A DNA stretch of 64,000 bases from Paracyclopina nana (lineage: Eukaryota; Arthropoda; Copepoda; Cyclopoida; Cyclopettidae), in contig JAGUCH010000007.1 of assembly GCA_019096065.1 (NCBI GenBank), positions 1,572,501 through 1,636,500 of the forward strand, written 5' to 3'. Shown in pieces: positions 34,292 through 45,650 of this stretch. The number at the start of each line of letters is the position of its first letter. Position 1 is the first letter of the stretch. The position numbers and the translations under genes are program-made. The notes beneath the pieces are model-generated. The model searched no databases. It worked only from the letters and a program-made list of their open reading frames with translations, and was not told the origin of the DNA.

Positions 34292-36357
34292 ATGCCTCCC
34301 CCACCTCCACCCCCTCCGGGGCCTTTAAAGGCCACTTCTGGTCCCATAAAGACCACTTCAGGACCATCAGATAGATCCGCATTGATCCAATCTATTCAAA
34401 AAGGAAAAGCATTGAAGAAAACAGTGACGAATGACCGTTCTGCGCCTTTAGTGAGTGCCAAAACAAATAATAATAACAGCTATAACCAGTCTAGCAGCAA
34501 TGGATCAAAAAATGGACCAAGCTCAAAATTGCCTGGAATTGGTGGCATTTTTGCTGATGGATTACCAAGCAAATCCATGCTAAAATCAACACCAGGAAGA
34601 AACAATCCAAAGCCAGGTATAAAACTTGATTGTTTAGTCTGCAGTTTGTTACATTTTTGAACACTAGTCATTTTAGGGAATTCTCCAGAGAAGAATATTG
34701 CCTCTAATCAATCTGCTCGAATAGTTGCGCATAACCACAGCAACTTTGCAAATAACTTGCAAAACATTTTGGCCTCAAGCAGATCCAACTTGAGTGCAAC
34801 TTCAAATTTGGTGAGCTAATTTGACTTATTAATTAAAATCAGGATGTATGTATAAAAAATCATTGAAAAAATATTTTTCAAGTGCAACTAGATTTTGTGT
34901 CCTTATGGGAAGATAAATTTTCTCTTAATGTGTGGGAAAATCTTGCACATGATGGCCATGCTTTATTTTCACTTAGCCAAGATTGCTTTGGTTTCAAGAA
35001 CCTAGTTTTTATTTGCAATTTTCCCCTGTGTGTTTCACACACAATTTTCTTATTAGAACATTTTTTCACTAGTTTGGATACAGAAGAAGAGCAAAAAACA
35101 TGAACACTATGGCAGCAAAGTGTAGAATTACTGCCAATGCTGCAGTAACTAAAAGTTTTTCTCCCAACAAAAGTGATTGGAAATCTTCTGTCAGTTTAAT
35201 CTTTGTGGATTATAGCAACCTTGACAAGAACAAGAATTCAAGACTAAATAACAATTATTTGGCCTCATCACAAAAGCTGTCAAGTGTACAGAATATTTTA
35301 TAAAAATGTTATTCAAGAATATCAAAATGAATCATTTTCTCATTTGCAGGGCTCAACATCGTCACTGACCTCGTCCTCAAGCTCTAATGCAAAAACTGAA
35401 ATCACCCCGCCCACAAAGCCAAAATTGGCCCCGCCCCCTCCTCCTCCAGCCAATTCCAAGCCAAAAATTTCATTAAGCAAGCCCCAAGCCCCACCATCAA
35501 GCATGAAACCAATTATCAGAACTAGAAGTTTCAACAGGGGGCGTGGCAGAGGAGGAAATGATGAGGCCCCGCCCATTTCTTCACCATCATATGATAGCCA
35601 AACCATGCCAAGTAGGAGGAGTGGCCCAAAAATGCGCCCCTTATTGCCCTCGGGCCCTGCTCCTCCACCTCCTTCGAAGCCACTCCCCCCTCCGCCTACG
35701 CACAGAGGAAACCATGCCCCGCCCCCTTCAATGCAACATTCCTATGTAAGCACAAAATCATCATCAGTACATTTTTTGAATTGTAACTTTGCTTTTCTCA
35801 ACCTTTCAGTCCAGCCTAATAATGACATCAAATGGAGGAGGAGGCAATGCCCCGCCCACTCCGCCCACGAGGAGGCAGTCATTGAGTACCAAAAGTATGG
35901 ACAACTGCAGCTTTGAGCAGAGGTTTTTGCACATGTTCAAATCTGTCCACAATTTGCCACCTCCAGAGCCTTTTAGACGTTGTGTCAAAACGTATCCAAG
36001 CAGACACAGCCAACAACGTATGTCTTCACCCAGCACAATAATGAATACGAAAATCAATGCAACTTTTTACACCTAAAAATATAATTCGATGCCAGTCAAC
36101 AGTCATCTTTTGAATAGCTTTTTCGTCTTGTCCTCGACTTTTTTAACTTTGTTTTTTGTACTTTTAGTATTTTGTGTCGTGTTGTCTCTACTTTGTGCTT
36201 GAGTTATAGAATAATCTCTGTTTCAGCAACAATGACAAATGCCCTAGGACGCCAGGGCAGCAGACGGGGCCCCGCCCCTCCTCCCCCTCCCTCTGGTGGG
36301 CAGCCACGCCCTCGATTTGATGATGTGTGGACCACAAGTGAGCCCATTCCTGTCTAG
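34292..36357 (+). CDS. WIP/verprolin-family actin regulator
   Basis: Exons 34292-34616, 34677-34810, 35350-35745, 35810-36017 and 36227-36357 give 397 residues. The start MPPPPPPPPG is the profilin-binding N-terminus. A WH2 actin-binding motif at about residues 26-52 (ALIQSIQKGKALKKTVTNDR) is nearly the vertebrate WIPF sequence. A long proline-rich region with APPPPP and PLPPPP blocks follows. The WASP-binding segment near residues 318-350 keeps SFEQRF, NLPPPEPF and KTYPS. WIP binds WASP and stabilises it while delivering actin monomers for Arp2/3-driven branching. The intron after exon 4 could be skipped to give a 21-residue alternative tail (end 36073-36076). No copy of the Ena EVH1 motif was examined. 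Confidence 0.93.
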
Positions 36358-37080
36358 TAAAATTCATGATTATGAAATAATGTGTGCTGCTTGGCCATCA
36401 AAAAATTGCTTTTGTGCTGTGATCTGTATGAAATAGGTTAACATGTATTTTGTGCTTTTCTACTGTTTTGCGATGATGTGTATAATAATCAAAGTTAATA
36501 GATTTCGTATATTTTAAAATCATAATTTATTATTTGTTAACTCATTAGTTATGTTATTTGTGAGTATCATGATATTTTGATTTCTGCATAATTCCCTTAA
36601 GGAATGAAAACAGGTATACGACAATATCAAAATGCTCAAATTGCATAAATTTGCCAACATTGGGTTGTCTCATTTTTAAAGTATTTAAGAAAAAAAAATT
36701 TGAGTTTTCATAGCTGGAAAAATCCAAATGAAAAAAATCTTTGATTTTCACTTGTTGAATTGGTATAATTAACGCAACTCTTAAAGTCAGCTCATGATTG
36801 GTAGCATAATGGGGAAGTGTTCTACTTTAGATGTGCATAGATTGCATAAGCTGTAACTATGCCATGCAATGTTGTGCTCCACCACGTGATTTTCAACCTG
36901 TGGAGCGCCAAGTAACAAAGCCGTGCAGCTATAGTACATGTTCAATGCTGTAGTAGCATGTTGGAAGTTGCATAAGATAGAAGCAAGGTTAGCTGCACTG
37001 TTGTAAAGGGAAAGATCGAGGTCGGCTTTCCTTCAAAGCTTTGACTACAATCAGCTGACTGACTTGTGAGTTACATAAAA
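36358..37080. other. intergenic, upstream of the ABC transporter
   Basis: About 720 bp, AT-rich on the left. CAGCTG E-box-like words recur near 37055, 37183 and 37239, the last two lying inside the first intron of the transporter gene. No other gene seen. Confidence 0.5.
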
Positions 37081-40000
37081 ATGGAATCTCAGAGGATCCA
37101 GCAGCAAAGCAACCCCAAAGAAAAAGCTGGCATATTCTCAACCCTTTTCTTCTGGTAAGTATTTGTTTACATTCCACTCAGTCAGCTGTTGGCTTTGTTT
37201 ACAAACAAACTCTCAGCATGGACCGGCTTCATTACAATCAGCTGATTACTGAGATTCCCATTTTCAGGTGGATTGCTCCCTTTTTATGGAAGGGGTACAA
37301 GCAGGACAAATTGAGCACAGAAGATTTATTTCAAGTTTTGGAGGAGGATGAGTCCAAACTTCTTGGGGACATCCTGGAGAGGTATTTTGAAGAAAACTGA
37401 GTATTTTTTTAAATGCACAGTTTTATGTGGAGTCATCAAATTGCTTCTTGGAGCTGAAATATGATCCTTAAATATTTTCAAATTGCAGGGAATGGAACAA
37501 GGAGCTTGAGAAGAGCAAAGAGTCTGCCAAGGGTGGCAAGCAGTACAATGCCAGCCTTTTAAAGGCCATCATTAGGGGTTTTGGTGGCAAATTTGCTCTC
37601 CTTGGTGCCTTCACCTTTTTTGAAGAATGTATCCTGAGGATACTCCAGCCTTTACTCATGAGCTGGTTCATTCAATATTTCACTGAAAGTGAGGCTGTGA
37701 AAAGCAAGACTGAGGCCTACATCTATGGCCTTGGCATAGTTGCAATGTCTGCTTCATACACCCTGGTGCATCACCAGTACTTCTTTGGAGTCATGAAGAC
37801 TGGCATGAGAATCAGAGTGGCACACTGCTCACTCATCTACAGAAAATCCCTCAAGCTCAGCAAAAAGGCCATGGCTGAGAGCACAGTGGGGCAAATGGTC
37901 AACATGCTGTCCAATGATGTTAACCGGTTTGACATGGCACCCATGTTTATCCATTATTTGTGGTGTGGCCCATTACAGCTCATCATAATTGTGGTAGTTA
38001 CATGGTTGAGCATAGGTCATGCTACCTTAGTTGGAGCTAGCCTTGTAGTGGCTTTCGTTCCCCTACAAAGTAAGCAATGGTCTCTTGTTTGTCTTTGATT
38101 CAAATCAAAGCATTTATTAAATGTCACAATTGCTTGTCAAGCCTGCTGTTCTGGCTTCAGTTCTCAAAACTGAAATTGAATCACAATAGAAAAAGTTTCT
38201 TATAGACAATATTTTTATCTATGGCCTTGATTAAGCAAATTGTATAAATTTTCAGGTTGGATTGGTAAAAAGTTTTCACAGTTGAGGGTGGAGACTGCCA
38301 AGAAGACTGATGAACGTATCAGGATTATGAGTGAGATCATCCAAGGCATCAAAGTGATCAAGATGTATGCTTGGGAGCATAGCTTTGCTGACTTGGTGGC
38401 CAAGGCCAGAAAGGCTGAAATTGATGTCATCCAAAGGACTTGCTTCTTCAAGGCCTTCAACATGTGTTTTTTCTTTGTCTGCTCTAAGGTTGTCATGGCC
38501 TTGATCTTCACCACCTATGTACTCCAGGGTGACATCCTAACTGCTGACAAGGCCTTTTTGACCTTGGCCTTGTACAACGTGACCAAGCTGTCAATGGCGA
38601 TGTTTTTCCCCACTGCCATCTCAATGGTGTCGGAGACCATGATCTCTATCCAAAGGATCCAGAACTTCCTTCTCCTGGATGAATCCTATGCTGCCATCAA
38701 GGCCTCTAATGATGAGCCTGAAGGCTATGTGAAGCTCAGTCAGGTGAAAGCTCGTTGGAGTGAGGACAAGTTGACCTTGGACAACATAACCTTTGAAGCC
38801 AAGTCTGGATCTCTGACTGCAATTGTTGGACCTGTTGGCAGTGGCAAAGGCTCCACTCTCAATGCCATCCTTGGCGAGATACCCATCACTGATGGCAAAG
38901 TAGTGGTCAAAGGCCAAGTCAGCTACGCCAGCCAAGAGCCTTGGGTCTTTCCTGGCACTCTCAGGCAAAATGTCCTTTTCGGCCAAGACCTTGATCCAGA
39001 CAGGTACTTCAAAGTACTTGAAGTGTGTGCTTTGAACAGAGACATCAACCAGCTTGAACATGGAGATCTCAGCTTGGTTGGTGAGCGAGGAGTGGCCTTA
39101 TCGGGTGGCCAAAAGGCCAGAGTAAATTTAGCAAGGGCCATTTATAGGCAAGCTGATGTGTACCTGCTGGATGATCCATTGTCTGCTGTAGATGCTCATG
39201 TTGGCAAACACTTGTTCGAAGCTTGCATCAAGACCTTCTTGAAGGATAAGGTTGTCATCTTAGTCACCCACCAGATCCAGTACTTGAAAGATGCTGACAA
39301 GATCATTGTGTTGAAAGATGGCAAAATCACACACCAAGGCAATTATGAGTCTGTCCAAGATATTGCTGCCTTCCTCAAAGATGACCATGAGCAAGAGCAA
39401 GAAGATGCTGAAGAAGATCTTGAGGATGAACCTGATGAGGATCATAAAGAAGATGAGCTCCATGAGAAAAGTGGACTCTTGGCCAAGTCAAGGCCCAAGC
39501 AGGCTGAAGAAGAAGCCAAAGTTGGGACTGTGTCAAGGAGTGTCTATTTTGAGTACCTGAAGTCTGGAGCTGGCCTAGGTTTTGGCTTCATTCTAGTAAC
39601 CTCTACAATTATTTGCCATGGCTGTAATATCTTGTCTGACCTTTGGATCTCCCATTGGACCAATGATGAAGATGTCAAGCTTGACAAGCTCCACCACAAC
39701 TCCACTGACATCAGCCTGGAGGCCATTGAAGATTCCAACCAGTTTTACTTGATGGTCTATGGAGCCCTTGTCTTGGGATTGATCATCTTTGTTGCCATTT
39801 CCAGCATTCAGTATTATGTGATTTGCATGCAAGCCTCGAGAACTTTGCATGACAACATGTTTGCCAAGCTCCTTCGGGCCAACCCGAGGTTCTTTGATGT
39901 CAATCCCAGTGGTAGAGTCCTCAACAGGTTCACCAAGGATCTTGGCTCCATGGATGAGGTCTTGCCCATCACAGCTTTTGATGTCCTTTGGCTGTTTTGT

Positions 40001-41451
40001 AGCATCATGTGTGTGTTTGCCATTGTCTCCTACATCAGACCACTGGTGCTGATCCCGACCTTGGCCATTGGGATCATTTTCTACTTCCTAAGGAAGTTCT
40101 ACTTGAAGACATCCAGAGGAGTAAAGAGGCTGGAAGCCATTGCCAAATCTCCCATCTTCACCAACTTGTCAGCCACTTTGAATGGCTTGAACACAATCAG
40201 GGCTTTCTCTGCTCAAGATCTCATGGTAGCTGAATTTGATCATGTTCAAGATATCCACTCTTCAGCCTTCTTTGCTCACCTTGGAACAGCCAGGTGGTTT
40301 GGAGTCTACCTGGATTGGATTGTGGTCATTTATTTGCTTGCCATAGTCCTCAGCTTCCTTGTGATGCCCTCGGACTTGCTTGGGGGCGGGGACGTGGGCG
40401 TGGCCATCAACTCTTGCATTTTCCTCACTGGGGCCCTCCAGTATGGCATGAGGCAGTCAGCCGAGGCTGAAAATCACATGACCTCTGTGGAGAGGGTGAT
40501 TGAGTATGGCAAGCTGAAAACTGAGGCTGACCTCAAGACCTCCAATGTGCCCAAGTTTGACAAAGGCATTGTTGAGATGGACAAAGTTACCTTGAAGTAT
40601 GACCCTGATGGTCAACCTGTCCTCAAGGAGGTGACCTTTGCCTCTACAGAGGCTGAAAAGATTGGCATTGTGGGGAGAACAGGGGCTGGCAAGTCATCCT
40701 TGATCATGGCCTTGTTTCGCCTTGTGGAGCCAGAGTGTGGAACCATCAAGATTGATGGCATGGACACTTCAGTGATTGGCCTTCATGATTTGAGGAAAGG
40801 CATCTCCATCATTCCTCAAGATCCTTTGCTGTTCACGACAAGTCTTCGCAGGAATCTGGATCCATTTGAAGAGCACACTGATCAGGACATTTGGTCAGCT
40901 CTGGAGCAAGCTCACTTGTCTGAGGTCGTGCAAGGACTTCGGGAAGGCCTTGATACTCCCATGAGCGAGGGTGGCTCCAACTTGTCAGTTGGGCAGAGAC
41001 AACTTGTCTGTTTGGCAAGGGCCATTTTGAGGAGGAACAAGATACTCATCTTGGATGAAGCCACTGCCAATGTGGATCTCAAGTAGGTGTACCTATATAT
41101 TAGGAAATTGATGGGAAAATGAACATCCTCTTTTCAACTTAGAACTGATGCCATGATCCAAGAGACCATTCGGGACAAGTTCAAGGCTTGCACAGTATTC
41201 ACAGTTGCACACAGGCTCAACACAGTCATGGATTCAGACCGTATACTTGTCATGGATCAGGGCCAGGTTGTGGTAAGTGAATCATGACTTATACATAGCA
41301 ATCAAATGTTAATGCTTTCTGGTGTACGTAGGAATTTGACTCTCCATCCAAGCTTCTGGAGAATCCGGATGGATTTTTGACCAAGCTGGTCAACCAGACT
41401 GGAAGCATGTCCAAAAGAAAGCTCATCAAGATGGCGAAAAATATCTCATAG
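37081..41451 (+). CDS. ABCC4/MRP4-type ABC transporter (full length)
   Basis: Exons 37081-37154, 37268-37381, 37489-38069, 38256-41082, 41143-41272 and 41332-41451 give 1281 residues, the usual size for ABCC4. Order: N-terminal WW-x-x-P region, transmembrane domain 1, NBD1, acidic linker, transmembrane domain 2, NBD2. NBD1 keeps the LSGGQ signature (ALSGGQKAR) and VYLLDDP, but its Walker A reads GPVGSGKGST (residues about 448-457): the Ser/Thr after Lys is Gly. NBD2 is canonical: GRTGAGKSS (about 1063-1071), LSVGQ, ILILDEATA and the H-loop in VFTVAHRLN. MRP4-type pumps export conjugated anions and cyclic nucleotides across the plasma membrane. The loss in NBD1 fits an asymmetric ATPase. Most of the protein sits in one 2.8-kb exon. 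Confidence 0.95.
38154..38180. repeat. dispersed palindromic repeat, copy 10
   Basis: GCTTCAGTTCTCAAAACTGAA then ATTG, inside the intron before the large ABC-transporter exon. Confidence 0.5.
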
Positions 41452-41663
41452 TAGTAGTACTAGTTTTAGGAGTGTCTCTCTTTATATGGAAAGAATGAAA
41501 GTGGTAGAAATAGTATATGCTATGTGAATCATGAACTAAATTGTTATAGCTGTGGGTTGACACACTGGGGGAACATTTCTCCTGGAACTGTCACAGTTGC
41601 ATGGTTGTACCTTAAAAGATGTCAATTGAGGAAATCTACTCAGATAGAAAAAGAGAAAGCAGT

Positions 41664-43718
41664 TCACCTTGGATACTTGATTTTCATGGCAGTCTTGGTC
41701 CACTCTTCATTGTCATCATCCCATTGCTCGATGAGGTCCACTCCTCCAGGCCAAGAATAGCCTCCAATCACTGAGAGCTTTCCCCCAATGAAAGAGACTC
41801 CTGGCATCATGCCTCTTCCTCTGTTGAGCTTTCCAAGGGTTTTCCACTCAGTTTGCTCTTCCCAATCCAGGAACTCCACCACATCATCTCCAGTGGCTCC
41901 TCCAACCACCAAAATCCCCCTGGACCCAGCTATTGTCACCACTGTGCAACCATGTTCAACCTTGGTAAGACATTCACTTACTTTCATAATTTCATTTTTT
42001 CTCGTTCCAGCGAAGCATTTATTACTAATTGTCAGCTAAATTAGTACTGATTTTAATTATGTCTTACTTTTGCTCTACTCATTGAGGGCAACGGAGTCCA
42101 TGTGGTGCCATCGAACTTCTCCGCGGTTCTGGTGCCAATTTCGGCCAACCAGAGAGGCTTCACTTTGCCCAGTCCCAACATGGTGCCACCCGTGATGACC
42201 ATCCAGTCATCTATGGCAACTGCACAAGCTTTATGCCTGGCACTGGACAAAGGCTCTTCTACACTCCATTGCTGAGACCTCGGATTGTAAGCTTGGACCT
42301 TGTCAGTGATGGTGTGGTCGTAGCTGTCGTCTCCAGTGGAGCCTCCCAGCACCCAGAATTTGCTCTGGAAGAAAGCTGTGGCAGCTCCATGCACGGGGAA
42401 CATTTGAGGGATGGCTTCCCAGGAGCTGGTTAAGCCTGCCACAAGTTGCCAGCAATTGGCATTGGGCCTCCAAAACCTCTCTCCGCCTCCACAGACAATC
42501 ACAGCTCCAGAAGGGTCATAAGCTGCGCACAACTTTCCCCTGGCTTCAGGTAAATCCGGAACTCCAGACAACCTTTCAAAAAGATTAAAATTACAAAAAA
42601 AGTATTTTTATGATATTTTTATGGAAAATGTTCCAATAATTGATTAACTTGTAATAATGAACTCAGAACGGGCTAAAATGGTGTATTAAGTGATTTTATT
42701 GCAATCAATGCAAATTAAGACATAAATTATATGAAGATCTGTGAAGCTTTGAGTTGAGGCAGATTTATTTAGAAGCTGTCCTTCTTCAATTGGCGATTAA
42801 AGATGTCCAGGAAAAGTTTTCGATTGTCCTCTTTGTTTTGCGGTATGATTTTCCTCGCTGGATTCGTTTTGCTCGCATTTTTGCGCCTTCTTCTTCGCCT
42901 TTTTCGCATGTTCTTCATCCATCGCCAAAACTTGCGAAAAGCTCTCTTCCACTGGGACTTTTTCTCACGCAGACGATTTCGCCTATTTTTCCCTCGATTT
43001 TTCCTCGGTCGATTTCTGCTCCACTTTTTGGGTTTCCTTGCCATTACTGAAGAATCCGACGGGTTAATTCCATCATCTTTTTCCTCCAGATCTTGCTTCC
43101 CTTCCACCTTGCCAAATTCCTCCTTTTTTTCACGCAATTGCTGCACTAAACCTTTGATTTTCTCCAGACCTCGAATGAATTCCACCGTTTTTTCTTCACT
43201 CATTATCCCCACACTTGTATTATTGCTTTGGCCTTTGCAAATTGATAGCTGCGCCAAGGCCAAAAAGGCCATAAAAATGGCCGATTTCTCCATTACTTTA
43301 TCGTAGTGAAGAGATGTTATCTTTTTGAGAGCTTTTCTCGTACTGATTCAAATTCTTATCAGCTATCACCGAAGAGACGAAGTGCGAAATTGATAACCAT
43401 ATTTTCGCAGTGTTATGCCAAAATGCAATTTTCACTCTTACCTGCAAATTCCGTTTGGGCCCAAAATTTCCACCGAAGCTGAATGCTCATTTTCCCTTGA
43501 AACCACGGTTTCCCCACCAATGAGCATGACAAGTGAATTGGCATCGTTTTCCAAGGGGCAAACTTCGTTGTCACAAACCATGATTTCTTCTGCGGCTCCA
43601 TCGCAAGTGCCTAAACCTGGCAACTTTTCTCGCACCCTCCTGACATTTCCACCACCACAAGTTTTGGTGCATTCACTCCAAGCTGTCCATTCTGACCATT
43701 GACAGCCCAATATCACAT
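41664..43718 (-). CDS. thrombospondin type-1 plus kelch beta-propeller protein, 5' end not found
   Basis: Exons 43718-43442, 42572-42068 and 41960-41664 join in frame (the last acceptor, ACCAAG, is weak). The first visible exon opens in phase 1, so at least one upstream exon is missing; I could not place it in 43730-44080. A TSP1 domain comes first (CQWSEWTAWSECTKTCGGGN with its WxxW pair and cysteines). Kelch-like blades follow, each with a GG doublet and a tryptophan (VIVCGGGERFW, FWVLGGSTG, WMVITGGTM, ILVVGGATG, LSVIGGYSW). TSP1 implies an extracellular or secreted protein. The stop at 41664 overlaps a possible donor, so the end is not certain. The second intron holds a separate gene (42769-43293). 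Confidence 0.75.
42769..43293 (-). CDS. secreted Arg/Lys-rich protein nested in the TSP1-kelch intron
   Basis: A single-exon 174-residue frame on the same strand as its host. It starts with a signal peptide (MEKSAIFMAFLALAQLSIC). A charged helix follows (TVEFIRGLEKIKGLVQQLRE) and then a strongly basic region with runs of Arg and Lys (RNRPRKNRGKNRRNRLRE; MRKRRRRRRKN) mixed with Trp. The stop codon overlaps AATAAA (42764-42769), so the transcript can end inside the host intron, which supports an independent gene. No cysteines remain after the signal peptide. No family recognised; cationic Trp-rich proteins can bind nucleic acid, glycans or membranes, which is only a suggestion. Confidence 0.65.
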   Translation of the reverse strand: MEKSAIFMAFLALAQLSICKGQSNNTSVGIMSEEKTVEFIRGLEKIKGLVQQLREKKEEFGKVEGKQDLEEKDDGINPSDSSVMARKPKKWSRNRPRKNRGKNRRNRLREKKSQWKRAFRKFWRWMKNMRKRRRRRRKNASKTNPARKIIPQNKEDNRKLFLDIFNRQLKKDSF

Positions 43719-43823
43719 CTGAAATCAATTAGAAATAATCTAGAAACTGAAGTTTTAGCTCAAATAACGCCAGAATTTAAAAGATTGGAAAAGATATTCG
43801 ATCTTGGTGTTTTACACCGCATT

Positions 43824-43835
43824 AGATGGCGCCAC
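43824..43835 (+). promoter_or_regulatory. AGATGGCGCCAC motif (CTCF-like), first of a pair
   Basis: Twelve-base match repeated exactly at 43959-43970, in the same orientation, 135 bp apart, in the spacer upstream of the TSP1-kelch exon and downstream of the GTPase gene. Confidence 0.4.
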
Positions 43836-43958
43836 TGTAGAGAGGTTGTTAAATTACCAGAAGTGGATTTTTTTTCCAATTTTTGGCATCTTTGAGGGGC
43901 AATTGGCGAAATAAGGCTGTTACTTATTGGAAAAATGGGTATTTTTCACTATCACAAT

Positions 43959-43970
43959 AGATGGCGCCAC
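43959..43970 (+). promoter_or_regulatory. AGATGGCGCCAC motif (CTCF-like), second of a pair
   Basis: Exact second copy of the motif at 43824-43835. The pair sits between two minus-strand genes. Confidence 0.4.
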
Positions 43971-44082
43971 CGCACTTTGTGGAAAAATACCAGAAAAGGA
44001 GGCTAAGCCAAATGCACAATTTGGCGTTTTTTAGAAGAAAATGGCGAATAGCTAAACCTCCAAGCTATTAACACAACTATTT

Positions 44083-45492
44083 CTAAAGCTGAAAGGTTTT
44101 ACCATCTGCTCTGTCCCTGCTGCAATGTTCTTTCAGGTAATCAATTCCATTTCTCAGATTGTTCATCACAAACATTTGCGCCTGAATTTGCTTCTCTTGG
44201 CTGCGCACCTTGACCTCCATATCTTGGTTTTGCTTGGAGGTCAGTTTGCATTTTCTCTTCATAGCAACCAAGTCTTGCTTTTCCTTCCTCAGATTCTCCT
44301 GAACATCCTTTCTAGTGAGGCACTGAAAAGGCCTTTTGTTGGCTGACACTTTCCACAACTTGTCAGTTTCTCTTTTGAAGGCCTCCAATTCTTCAGGATT
44401 GCTCATGTTGTAATGGGTGTCCACAAATACCAGAGGCAGCTCAAAATCAAGCTCAAATTTCTCCTGAAAAATCTTTGAGCAAAAAAGAAAAAAATTATGG
44501 TAAAGCCAACAATTTAGAAATTCAATTACTTACTGATTTCAGTTGCTTGGCATAGGATTTGGTGGTGACACCTCGACCCTCTCTCTCATCAACATGGATT
44601 TGCTTGAAAGACCAGAAATTCACCACCAAAACCACGTTGGTCCAAAAGTTGCCAAACATTTTGGTCAGCATTGACAGAGTCCTCTTGAAAGGCCTGGTGA
44701 ACCTGTCCTTGTACCTGTAGACAATGAGGAAGGAATCCACTTCTTTCACCTCATCCCCCAAAACATTCATGAGCTCGTCCACAAATTCGGCATCATCGGT
44801 ATCCTTGAAGCCAGGAGTGTCAACCACTGTGATATTTGGCCCATTTCCAAGCCACCTTCAAAAAAATAGAATAAGTCATGATTATCTTGCAAAAATTATC
44901 TTTTTCACCTTCCAGTGCTGAAACTGGTCATCCTGGTTTTGGATCTTAGCCCATGGCCAATTTTGAAGGGCAACTTCTTCCGGATTTGCTTGTCAGTCAA
45001 AGATGCCAAATTGTCATAGCCAATTAGAGTGTTTGCCATGGATGACTTTCCCACACCTTGCTGGCCAAGCATGACAAACCTTGGCCTCGGCAGCATACCT
45101 TGTTGGTAATATTCTGGCTCAGAGTCAGCATTGGGATTCACCAAGGTTTCATCCACAATCAAGGGAGTGAAAGCCTTTTCATCAATGTACACACTAATTG
45201 AATGAATATCCGTGATGATCAATTGGAAAGCTGATTTTTCGAATTTTATTCACCTTTTGGAGCCTCCATTGGCATCGTCCACTTGAGCGCCAGCATCATC
45301 TGGAGCCAAGGTTGGTTCCTGAGGATCAGTAGTGCTTTCATCGCCTGTATCGTCTAATTTCAGCAAATCGTCCAGAATGTCCACGACCTCTCCTGTATCT
45401 CCAGATATGCCATCATCCTGTTGGCCAAGACAGGTTAATATTGCATTGGCAGTTAATAGTAGCACAAGTAAATAATGTGGCAAAAGAGCCAT
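44083..45492 (-). CDS. AIG1/GIMAP-like GTPase with a signal peptide
   Basis: Exons 45492-45254, 45193-44909, 44855-44534 and 44463-44083 give 408 residues. The ATG at 45492 starts a signal peptide (LLPHYLLVLLLTANAILTCL); an upstream frame extension is not needed. An acidic Asp/Glu linker follows. The G1 loop is GQQGVGKSS at about residues 123-131 and G3 is VVDTPGF near residue 187, both canonical. The G4 NKxD/TKxD motif is absent; the usual position reads VVNFWSF, a form seen in invertebrate AIG1-like proteins. FVDTHYN follows, then a coiled-coil C-terminus. GTPases of this group act at membranes in immunity and apoptosis; entry into the secretory pathway is inferred here from the N-terminus. 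Confidence 0.75.
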
Positions 45493-45650
45493 ACTAATTT
45501 GCTTCGTGCTACTACTGAATTTTGTGCAAAATTCACTCCAAACGGCGGAAAGTGAACTTTGGCCCACCAAAAAAGCTGTTTGACCAGAAATAGCAGTGCA
45601 CTGCATCCTTGAAAAAGTAAACAGCCCTTGAGCTAATTTGAAGCTGTCAT

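Noticed and set aside
35340-35606. minus-strand Gly-rich frame across the WIP proline-rich exon
   Set aside because: Complement of proline codons; the plus-strand WIP reading is fully supported.
42803-43306. 167-codon plus-strand frame opposite the basic secreted protein
   Set aside because: It is the mirror of the Arg/Lys-rich minus-strand frame; its Phe/Leu-rich translation has no start context, splice or family support.
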